From Congeria kusceri (taxonomy: Eukaryota > Mollusca > Bivalvia > Myida > Dreissenidae): a DNA stretch of 64,000 nt. Made by a program: the position numbers and the translations under genes. Where the stretch lies: contig CM051029.1 of NCBI GenBank assembly GCA_027627225.1, forward strand, positions 23,765,851 through 23,829,850. The letters run 5' to 3'. Shown piece after piece: positions 49,820 through 60,264 of this stretch (position 1 is its first letter; every line of letters begins with the position of its first letter). Below the pieces are notes generated by a model, which worked only from the letters and a program-made list of their open reading frames with translations, was not told where the DNA came from and ran no database searches.

Positions 49820-50084
49820 GTCTAAATGATAATACATACATGTATCGGCGCACAATATGTCTGTTAGATTGGCACCATGGTCTAAAAACACACCTTCTGA
49901 CACTGCCAACTGTATTTCTGCTTTAGAAGTAGGAAATATGACTAAGATCCGTTTTTGTACATGGTCCGTAAATGTATTTATTTGAGGCAGCTTGTTCAAA
50001 GGTTGGTTGTCCATGATTTATTGCGATTTTGCAGGTCAAAAACATGACACTTATGAAAATACAATAGTACGTTAAAAGCTTCAT
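49820..50084 (-). pseudogene. Relic of exon 1 of a third PAN-sushi paralogue
   Basis: Met at 50084 opens a leader MKLLTYYCIFISVMFLTCKI, which matches the start of the plus-strand copy at 52399. YIYGPCTKTDLSHISYF then meets TAA at the residue after SYF. In the same frame RPWC is still visible (near 49880). No sushi or later exon is found downstream. A dead exon-1 fragment. Confidence 0.7.
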
Positions 50085-50166
50085 GATAAACTCACGTTGA
50101 TGTTTTATACCAGATTTATGCCACAGCAACGTTTGAAAAACTACCATTTTAAATATACATTCTAAT

Positions 50167-50207
50167 GTAACACCTAATATAACATACTAATGTTACATTT
50201 AGGTGTT
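50167..50207. repeat. Short hairpin
   Basis: AACACCTAATATAACAT pairs with ATGTTACATTTAGGTGTT around ACTA. One or two mismatches. It lies just upstream of the exon-1 relic. Confidence 0.7.
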
Positions 50208-52398
50208 TTTCGTTTGAACGACCACGTTATGGTTACAGTACCACATCATTGGTCTACAAAACTAATTGAATTCTTTAAGCACGATATTCCACAGATTGTG
50301 TACTTAATTTCCGTCCCTTATTAAATTCGAATGTGTTGAAACAAGCCCAATCTGTTTACTGAACACACACGGTTTATTGGTCTAGGTTAGCCTCTAATAC
50401 CATAATTTCTAATAAAGCGTATAACATGTTAAAATGTTCCTTTTTAAGATTAATTTCATATTTTATATAATACAAGTATCCAAATATTGACATGTTGTGT
50501 TAATTAAGTCGTTCATAGTTACGCAGTTGTGTTTTATAGATATTTGTATTGTAATACCAGTGTTGCTTCCGTTTTTAAAGCAGATTAAAATAAAATAAAA
50601 TAGGCAACCAGAAAACATATATTCGAGCAAGGTTAGTAACCTTTGTTTGTGAGCAAGAAGCAACATCACACGACACCAGGAACCCCGATGCCACTCATGC
50701 GATTAACCGCTATTGGCATTTAAGAAAAAGGGGTAAATAGGGTGGGTAGAATATATAATACATATACACGTAGTAGAATATACTATGCATGAACCAGTAT
50801 CGTCATATTGCCCACTTAGATTCATGTATTTTACAAGACAAGAAAAACAACGAGGAAAGAAAATGTGTATATTAAGTAAAACAATGAAGACGTGTTTGTA
50901 TAGTGTCAATAAAGTCTGATTAACATTTAATTTGAAACTTAGCGTACAAGGTTAAAGCCCAGCTTGATGCAAATGCATTAATTTTGAGGGCATTCGTTAT
51001 AATTCTTCATGTGCCCTTGAGACAACATTTAATGTTTGACACGAAATTTATAACAAGGGCATTATGCTAACAGTTGTCTCATCAAACGTATATGTTTTGA
51101 CGTTGTGATTTATAACTATCTTTAGACTGTATGAACAAAAACAAGGCTTTTGACCGTGATAGGCAGATAAATATTAATGTACATGCATTGCAATCATTTC
51201 TACAATCGCTCATGTATTTTAAACAAATGAGAATGACCTTAGTAATGCAAATCTAATGGTAAATTAATAGAGCTATTCAAATCCCGTCATGTTTATGTTT
51301 GCAAAAGTTGTAAGAAGCGTCTACTGATAGGAAAATCCCTAATTATGACGATATTTTTTTACAGGCTTGTACATAAAATGTTAACGCCAGCATATTTGGA
51401 ATAAGTTTTAAAATTGGGCCGTCGTGATATTTACCGGTAGGTCGCTGGAGAGAAAAACAAATAATACTTCAATTTGGTCCACGTCTGTCTCCTCTCCAAT
51501 ATGTTTGATATCTATTGCGTCTGTGCATATGATGTCCATAACAAACGCACCACTGGAATGCTCGTTGTTCGAATGTATCACAATTATAATAAATCATTTG
51601 TCCTTATTTAAAATGATGATGTATTGTAAACTGTATTAATTTTATTTCATCCATGAAATTGTGTACAATTGTGTACAGTGGTCAGATATTAAATCAGCTT
51701 TGTGAACTCTAAGCGCAGTTTCCTTATGCAATGGATTTATATGAAGTTTATGCTATACTTGAGAATCTACGAATTATCATCAGAGTACATGTTTAATGCA
51801 TAAATATATTGAATTGAATATAAATGGTGATGTACTCGTTCATTTAGAAACAAGTGTCACTAATTTTCTTCTGTTTACTCTATTTTTAAATGTTGCTGCT
51901 TTTTAAACTGAGGAATCAAGTACATAGAATGCACATATTTGTAGACAAACATGCGTTACTTGAAACAGCTTAAGTAACGGTAACTATATTTGTAATATTT
52001 AATACCGTTTGTAAAATATGAATTTAAACCATTTTGATATGACTTCAGAAATTATTGGATAAGTGGAAAAGCTTGGGACTATAAACCGTTTCTTGTACTC
52101 ATAAATACAGTTTAAACACAGAGAATTTCAATGCCGGAAACTGAAGAAAAATTTCTGCCGAAAATAAAGCGTATACAATCGAATTGAATATCTAGACAAA
52201 CAAACAGGTGCCATGAAACATTTTTGAGTTCCATAGCATATCGTGCGCGAAACGCAAACACGAAATACCGCAAATTTAAGTTTGAATGTTAGATCATACG
52301 GCGTTTGACTTACATGAGAATACAAACTTTAACGGACAACTTCACAAAAGTGTGTGTTGGATAGATTGACACAACACTCTAATGAACACGGGTTAATC
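50208..52398. other. Spacer between divergent PAN-sushi copies
   Basis: No exon is recognised. It should contain the promoter of the plus-strand copy starting at 52399 and that of the minus-strand relic. Confidence 0.4.
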
Positions 52399-52746
52399 AT
52401 GAAACTATTTACGTCGTATGGTCTTTTCATAAAAATTGTGTGTGTGTCTGTCCTTGATGCATCTTATAACGGAGAACCAACATGCGGGTACGTTGGCATA
52501 AATAAAGGGATTTATGGTGCCTGTCCAACTACAGTACTAAGCCATGTTTCATACTTCGATATCACAAACATAGAAGACTGTTCTCGTAAATGCGCACTTA
52601 GACCATGGTGTCAACTCATAGGATACGTATACCCCATAACTCTGTGTCAGTTGTACTTGAACCACTCGGTACTGTATCTACCGGAAGAAGAGAAATCCCT
52701 AAAGCGCTCATGCATCTTTGTAAAGAAAGAGAATTTTGGAACCAAC
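52399..52746 (+). CDS. Copy C exon 1: signal peptide and PAN/apple-like domain
   Basis: A leader of about 20 residues (LFIKIVCVSVLDA core) is followed by GACPTTVLSHVSYFDITNIE, then DCSRKCALRPWCQLIGY, LCQLYLNHSVLYL and SCIFVKK. The DCxxxCxxxxWCxxxxY spacing fits the PAN/apple fold. It ends GTN|GTAAGT in phase 0. It is the best preserved of the three exon-1 copies. Confidence 0.75.
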
Positions 52747-55700
52747 GTAAGTACATGGGTTAAGCATGTCATTGAGCAATATTTGTCCGCTGTCCGTTTT
52801 TTAATTAACCATGAGCTTAGTTTCTTTAGTTTTGTTTAGTTTTGCTTTATTATTGTTTGAAATGAATTCTCGTTTAAAATATACTATATAATTAAAACAT
52901 TTTAAATAAAATGATTACAATGGTGTTCCTTTTGTTAATAATTTGATTACTTAATTAAATTATTTGCAGCTCGCCCAACGCTGTCTAGATCAGTGCGGCA
53001 ACAAGTTCGTGGAGTGTAACCTTGAGCACAAAACATGTCCAGGAAATGGTAATTTAATTGCATAACTAGATAGGTCGCAAAATCAAAGGGCAATTAAACT
53101 ATATGTTTTACGTAATACTAAATAGTAATAACTGATTTTGTTGCAAAACAGTGGCGACTTGATGAACCATAAGTTTAAAAACAGTGTTGTACCGTTGAAT
53201 GAGCTATGTCTTGAGTTTTATTATACTTTATACATTACCTCATTTACGAAATAAAAATAAGGATCATGTTAAACATTTATATTCAATCATGCCGCCAGCC
53301 CAGCTCCTTACATGCTTATATCGTTTCTTTACACAAACTATTTAGTTGGATTTCTTTTCTTGTTTGCTACAAGTTGCTGTCGGTTTAGAATGTCCGCCGG
53401 TCACAGTTCAGAACGGTGTGCTGTTAGGCAACGTAAATGTGAATGGTTCCAACAAGAGGATAAGATGTCATCAAGGATTCAAGGAAAACAGCGGTGTAAC
53501 AACTGTCACTTGTGTTAACGGCAACTGGACTTACTATCCCAAATGTGGTACGATAATATAACATATAATCCAACATACACTGAACTAGACAGTTTAATGT
53601 TTTTAAGAAAGGTACTGATAGATTCTAGAAGCTTTCAATAATCAGTATAAGTTTCAGAATTAAAGTGTATACCTAAATCATTTACAACAATGTCCTATAC
53701 CTTCTATAAAAGCCTTGTATGCAGATGTCACATTTAAGATTATCAATAGTAACTGACATGAACTTTTACATGTAAACATTAAGTTAATTAAGTATACCAA
53801 ATTAGACTTTAAATATAATACTTCAAGTAAATGTAACTTTAGTATAATGTCGTGCAAATACAAATAATGCTGATTAACACATTATTTAACATTTGTTATG
53901 TCGTTTTTCGACGACATAAGATACCTAGGTCCATGCATTAATAACCTCATGTCCGTTGACAAAACGACGCTTGTGTCATATCTCCTTGGAAACATTTAGG
54001 ACTTATGTACCGTGATAATGGTTTGCTTTAATACTCATTTCCTCCAGCTTGATGTTTTAAAACAGTGTAGAGTGTATTTCTTTGAACAAAATGCGTACAT
54101 GTAATAGTTTGTTGTACATTATGTTGCCTTTATATATTGTATTTTTAAGCTGACGTAATGCTACGATGCGCTAAGAATAGAATAGTTAAATGCCATTATG
54201 CAACTATTTCTATTTATTTTGTGCTTTCCAGTGATTTATAGGGAAATATCAGTGAAATAATATTGGTAATTCACAGTTTGAAACAGTTGAAATTATCACT
54301 CCGGTAATTTTCACTGTTTCACACTGTTTCCCGATTTAATACAGTAAATGAAACGGACCGTCAACGATGCCGGGCTCACAATTGTGACGTCATGACGTTA
54401 TAATTCCCTCGATCTTTTTCAAATAAAACGCATTTAGATAGCACCTAAAATGTAACAAAACGGCGTAAAAAGCACAAAATAGAAAGACAATATGTAGGTT
54501 TTGTTTATCAATGTTTACATCAGTCGTGGTCATAGAAAATGTGTTTATAGTATACGTGTATATATGCAATTCAATTCAACTCTAAATTATTTGTCTTCTT
54601 TTGTTGAAGGTCGCACTATCGTCTAGTGCAAACAAGAACCACAAACCTTACGCTTAAAATATTATATTATGTTCTTTTCAATTTTAATAAAACAAACGTT
54701 TGTTAAATACATCAAATTATAACACACATGGCAATTTACTTTTCGGTAAACTAAGAATAAATTACTAAATAATAGAACTACAGAGTCTTGTCCTTGGTTA
54801 TGTGGATAAACAAAGCGTCCGATGTGTTACCTTTTTAGATCATATCTATATATAAATAAGATGTAATTATCGTTTTTGATTATTTTTTTTCAGTTGAGAT
54901 ATGGCATACGGTTTTTATTGGAGTGCCGGGTATAGGCGGTGACAAATATCTTTCTTGGACATATGGCAGCATCAGCACATCGAATCTTTCGGATTGTTTT
55001 CTTGCAGACAAGCCGTCCTGTTCTACGCACTTTCGAAACACAACAGTGCTGAACAACTGGTCTAAATATGAAATTTCAAAGGTACAATCATTCACATATA
55101 ATAATATTAACATAATAAATATTAAACATTAAAAAAATTCACATATTCACAAATTCACAGGCGCGTGAAAACACGAGATAAAGAATCACACAAAATGCGC
55201 AAAATAACCATAAGACACAAAATAACAAATACCATTATGGCTAAAGATGTACCGTTGGTTCCTCGTAAAAGGGACTTATTCACATATTTTTGAAATAAAA
55301 CATGTCATTAATTCTTTTTTTCCAAAAAGACAATTCCCATTTATATCCGTCAGGAAAAGCATAAAAATCATGCAGTTTACGTTATGCGAGCGCATGCGTG
55401 TTTAAAACCCTACGGACGAAATGCATTAGGTTTTAGACTGTATGTTGCATACATGTACTGTCGGTTTGAAAATATTAACTTTTTAGTGTGCGAAATCATT
55501 ACCTGCATGTTTATACAAGCTATGCTGAAGGTAGCTTGAACCAAGAGGTCAAACTTTCTAATGAGATGGTCATTGCTCAACTGTGCAATGCGTCACAGGC
55601 TGAGGAAATCAATTGAGAGTTCAGTATCTATTTTGAAGTTTTAAAAGCCAACCCATCCGGGCATGCCTAAATGGGTTTGCCCTTTTTTATATTTCTTTTA

Positions 55701-57621
55701 GTTTTTAGATATTTAGATAAATAAAATAAAAATTCAGATTTGAAAATATGCTTACAGTAAAAACAATTATTAACTGGATGAATACTATGCTTTTATGTGG
55801 AAATTTATACAAACAAAATACAAGATACAGTGGGATGAGCGACACCCGGGCGTATTTAGTTCTTATTTGTGGATAAATGTTAATAAAAAAAAATAGCACT
55901 AATTGTGTGCACTGAAAATGCATTGAATGCAACTTAACGGTGGCAACCAAGCAGTATTTTGATAGCGGTTTATTACCAATTTTGTCGATGTTTCTGTTTT
56001 GCTCAAAAAGGACTGTGTGATGAAAATTAACAGTCATGCTGGCGATTTACATTTCACTAATCTGTGACATAAGTATTGATAATATAAAGCCAGCCTTATA
56101 ATTTATAATTTAAATCGTATGCACGCTTTATAATGTTTCCATTTTAGTTGAAGTAGATTCAAACAGGACACATCATTGAGAATGTATTGCTGTGTCAGGG
56201 GTGTTATTTCTCTCCTTAATATATATTTCTCTTTTTGACATCAAACAACAAGCAAATCAAAATCAATTTTCCAGTCTGTAAGTCGGTATTTTTTTTGGCA
56301 ATCATTTAAACATTGTATACATGCCGCTGCTTTTCAACCTGAAAACTATATCCCCGCTGTCGATTGCTTGTACACTTTACGATGTTTAATTTCTTTTCTG
56401 CTAAAACTATTGTTGGTTTGCTGCTTTTTACTGAAATTGAACGCCTTAAATAGTACAACCATTTGATTTCTCAGTAATAATTTTAAGCGTAGGGTAACCA
56501 CCTAATATATTTTAGAGTTCAAGTAATAGTTAAAAACATTCATAAATAACGTCATTGTTTTCACGAACATATGTGTTTCCCGCATGCATATATAAACATT
56601 AACTAAGAAAGAGCCATCAACATAATTCGTCATAAGTTGCGTAATTATTAGCATATTCACTCAAGTTAAATTCTTTCGATGTATCTTTAAGGTAAAATTC
56701 GAACTTTTCAAAACGAAAGCCAGGCTGCATACGTAGTATTCAATGGAACCGGAAGTAGCAGGATGTCGTGGTTCGATCGGAGCAGGATCTTGCTGTCGTC
56801 ATGGAAAAACCTTACTTTAGACAATAAATACCACTTCTTCAGCATAAAAGGGTAATGCCATTGTTAGGTATGAGTTTCGTACCACAAATTCCCAAATCGT
56901 GTTTAGTAGTCAGAAACTGATAAAACCGAATAAATTGAGACAATACTGACATAACAATGCACATACTAAATACAAACGAATTGATTACAGAAAAGCAATT
57001 ACAAAATCATAAAAACAACAAATATGACTATGGTCACGTAGAAATTTGTGCCGGCAGGTATTTGATTAGATCTACGCTTGGAACCTGTCGAATATAGGTG
57101 TACAAATTGGTTGTCATCCGCTTGTCTACTATTTTAATTAAAACCATGTGATCTGACTACGGTCATGTGAGCTATCATGTGCATATACGTGCATATACAT
57201 ATACTTGCAGTGACCGCAGTCGAAATTTATTCATTTGTATAAGCTATCATCAGTGTCCAGGCGACATTGGATACACTGTTAGTGTTGGGAGACAAGGTCT
57301 CACTTGTACTTATGACAAGCAAAGCAGTTACCCCCAGTTTTTGTATTCCATAAATAACACAAACGGGCATCTGAGCAATGCTTCAGGTAAGACAAACAAA
57401 CACGATTATACTATCGGTAAGACACCTTATATTAAATTAAATCGCACACGAAGTACAATAACCAATAACGGTCAATGTTTAATTAATGCTGAAGGAAATA
57501 CCTAGAATGCAATGTATCTTCCGTAATTTCAGGCGATATACATTATATAGCAAATACAAGAACAGTTTTCGTGATTAGCGATAGTGGCAATCAGTTTGCT
57601 ACACATAACAGTTCATTATAA
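52399..57621 (+). CDS. PAN-sushi secreted protein gene, copy C (one frameshift)
   Basis: Seven exons: 52399-52746 (signal peptide, PAN/apple-like), 52970-53048 (Cys-rich), 53389-53547 (sushi/CCP), 54894-55081, 56692-56851, 57211-57386 and 57533-57621 (C-terminal domain, TAA). Phases run 0, 1, 1, 0, 2, 1 and exon lengths match copy B. The start MKLFTSYGLF is chosen because ATCATGAA(A/G)CT is shared with the third relic. Exon 5 is 160 bp against 161 in copy B: one base is missing in the CTTTTCAAAAC stretch (about 56708), which shifts the frame to a TAG. Everything else is open. With that base it would be about 399 residues, secreted, with no transmembrane segment. Function unknown; PAN plus sushi suggests protein or glycan binding outside the cell. 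Confidence 0.75.
53389..53547 (+). CDS. Copy C exon 3: sushi (CCP) domain
   Basis: A phase 1-1 exon of 159 bp. [E]CPPVTVQNGVLLGNV, then RIRCHQGFKENSG, then VTCVNGNWTYYPKC gives four Cys, the NG turn and the W between Cys 3 and 4, all hallmarks of sushi modules. The usual function is protein-protein contact in complement and adhesion proteins. Confidence 0.9.
54235..54345. repeat. Imperfect hairpin region in intron 3 of copy C
   Basis: GGGAAATATCAGTGAAATAA and CACTGTTTCACACTGTTTCC flank GTGATAATTTC-type words that pair imperfectly in several registers. Probably a decayed MITE. Confidence 0.45.
54894..57621 (+). CDS. Copy C exons 4-7: C-terminal domain, family not recognised
   Basis: Four exons encode about 200 residues conserved between copies B and C. 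Landmarks: VEIWHTVFIGVPGIGGDKY, DKPSCSTHFRNTTVL, SQAAYVVFNGTGSSRMSWFD, RILLSSWKNLT, FSIKG, TCTYDKQSS and PQFLYS. Alternating strands, WFD and a late Cys pair suggest a beta-sandwich. I cannot assign a Pfam family from memory. Exon 5 holds the single-base frameshift. Confidence 0.6.
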
Positions 57622-58488
57622 ATATTTGAAACACCAACAAGAATCAAATTGCATTCCTTGCATTTACTAAAGGATGCAAACTGTGATAAATAGGTCATAT
57701 AATTTATAACAAATATACACATAAACTACTGTATGAATTACTTTGCATTGAATGTTATTAATTAATCGATTAATGAAATATTTTGGATTTGATGCACTAC
57801 TCGTAATATGACCTAAAATGTTACACTGAATTTTGCAATGTTTGTTTAATCAATTATTGTATATTTATATGAAGGATCATGCTATTGGCAGTTTTTTAAT
57901 CATTTTCGATATTTGTCTAATTAGCAGTTACAACACATGATATGTCTTAATACATGTATAAATAATGTAGTACATGCACATGTAGATAAATATATATAAT
58001 AATATCTGCCCAGTATGCAATACGCATCGTACATATATGCAAAAGGTCAACAAACAAGTACTGTTCAAATATTGTAAGTTTTTGTTTTCTACATTCCAGA
58101 AATCAACAGAGCGGACAAATTGGTAATATCTGTTACAACTAGAATATAAGTGATTGAAAAAACATCGTGTAATTTGAAAGGACAATACGTTGTTCTAGTA
58201 CAATTAGTGCAAATGCTCTTGTACAAAGTGTCCATGTGTTAGTTTAAACGTTGTTGTAGCCGTTTACGCTAGTGGTTTGATTATTCTGGAACATCAATCA
58301 CTTAACAGAGTTGATTGATTAAAGTTTCAGGACCACAAGCATAGATATACATAAAGAATACATGGTGTTTTAATGATCATAAATGGGGAAAACTTATTAA
58401 TTTTTAAAATTTGCGATCATGTGACTAAAACCACGTGAATTGGGATTACTTTCCGAGCCAGCTACAAAGGTGAACGTCCAATGTAGCA
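57622..58488. other. Stretch without a recognised gene
   Basis: The 3' flank of copy C. AT-rich, with no additional exon or membrane segment found, which supports the view that copy C ends at 57621. Confidence 0.4.
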
Positions 58489-58574
58489 AGAGATTACGGT
58501 GGCATAGATAAGATCTCGTTCCCACGACTTAAATGAAAACATTCACATGTCACATCTATGCCACCGTAAGAGAT
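58489..58574. mobile_element. 74-bp MITE with perfect TIRs and target duplication
   Basis: TACGGTGGCATAGAT at 58495 and its exact complement ending at 58568 bound a 74-bp element. AGAGAT occurs directly outside on both sides (58489-58494 and 58569-58574), a 6-bp target-site duplication. The perfect TIR and TSD indicate a recent insertion. Confidence 0.85.
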
Positions 58575-58746
58575 TGATGTGACACTTGAAAATAATTACA
58601 ATAGGAAGCGCTCTAGATGTGTTGTAAAAGACTACAACAAAATTAACATGCGATGTCTCAGCTATTTTAATCGCCAAATGAAATCATACACATTAGTAAT
58701 CCGCAACATGTCTCATATTGTGTTATTGTGTTTTGTATTGCATATA

Positions 58747-58873
58747 TAGAGAGAATATCAGGTTACTGCCTGGTCTTGTGTAATATATCAGGTGAGGCTT
58801 AGAATAAAATAATATTTTATTCGTGCCGAACTTTATATATTACACAAGACCAGGCAGTAACCTGATTTTCTAT
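58747..58873. mobile_element. Foldback MITE with 31-bp near-perfect arms
   Basis: The arm from CAGGTTACTGCC (58759) to TGTAATATAT pairs exactly with ATATATTACA..GGCAGTAACCTG (ends 58864). The spacer holds GAGGCTTAGAATAAAATAAT and TTATTCGTGCCGAAC, the same core words as the family-1 elements. Confidence 0.85.
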
Positions 58874-59859
58874 TTATCATACCACATTTTTCTTAAAATT
58901 ACACCAAACGAGCTGATTTCTATATATTTAAAAACTAAGAGCGGCGCTGATTTTGCTGAGCCGGCTTTTACACGTTCACGACATGTAGTTATAGATTTCT
59001 AAAAGTTGACTCGATAATACTTTATTATTAACATTTCGTAAGGATAAATACGCTGTTTTTACTACGAATACATAGATTACACGTATGTTCATTCATATAA
59101 TATTGAAAATGCAATTATGAAATGGATTGCAACGATCAATTTCATCGGAGAACGCACATCGCCGAACTGTTTCGAGACGCCATGTTGGAGTTGTGTACTG
59201 AAATTGACATTTTCAAGATCGTGTCAACATTGACTATATTGAGTTTATGTGAATATTTAAAAAATAACGTTTTTGTGATCTTTGACGATTAAAAATAATA
59301 AACTATATACGTTCTTGGTATCAAATTGTTTGTTTTGTTGAAACTGATTCAGTTGTACTGAAAATGTTGACTTAGGAGTTGATTTAGAGACATATGACGT
59401 ACATCCAAACATTGACTGATATAAACGCTACTGACCAGATATAAAAAAAAATATATCAGGCACCTTTGTATCAGGCCGATATCAGCATAGTGGTATGATA
59501 AATATATATATATCAACACAACGACCAACGACGATAAAGTATTTTTGAAAGAGTAACACTAATTAAATGATGTATTTTCTATATCGGCAGTTCATGTGAA
59601 AAATAGTCACCTTCGCAATTATATGAATACATGTATTTGTCAGTATAATAAACATTTATCATGCACCACATTTTTCATATACATCACTAAAAACTTCGCT
59701 TCCAAATCTAGAGGAGCTTTCAGCCAATAACTGTGAAAAGTTTAGGTCTACGTGGCGAATAGAGTATCACCTGTAAGTTCAAGTGTAAGCTGTGAATATG
59801 ATTTTTACGCTCATGGTCTTCAAGGGTTAGCTGTGAATACGGCGCTGAACCTTGACTGT
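58874..59859. other. 3' flank of the right-end receptor gene
   Basis: No separate gene was found. On the minus strand directly after the stop at 59860, reading one frame over gives SAPYSQLTLEDHERK, an extra tail-motif copy removed by a frameshift. Confidence 0.5.
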
Positions 59860-60232
59860 CTACAAGTATGTTAGCTGTAAATAATGCTCTTGACATTGAC
59901 TGTCTTCAAGACTAAGGGTTAGTTTTGAAAATGGCTGCTGGCTATCGGTGGATTCAGGCGTCAGCTGTGAGTATGTCTGCCTACTATCACTGACGTTATG
60001 TGAGTGCGGCTTTGGTGCGCCTGAAGTTGCATGTGTTGTGTCTGGCTGTTTCATATCAGTTTTGGTTTTGTGATCCCTTCGTAGTTGTTGTTCTAAAAAA
60101 TAAGAAATGATTGTGTTGATTGGACATGCTGTACACAGTTATTAAAAAATATTATGTTTTCATGAAACTGATAATAAATGGATGTTCAGAATTTAAGAAA
60201 TTGGCATTGCTATTGATGTTTAAGCTCGTGTG

Positions 60233-60264
<32 letters not shown>

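Noticed and set aside
54880..55113. 77-codon minus-strand frame
   Set aside because: Antisense shadow of exon 4 of copy C, whose plus-strand reading is conserved in copy B.
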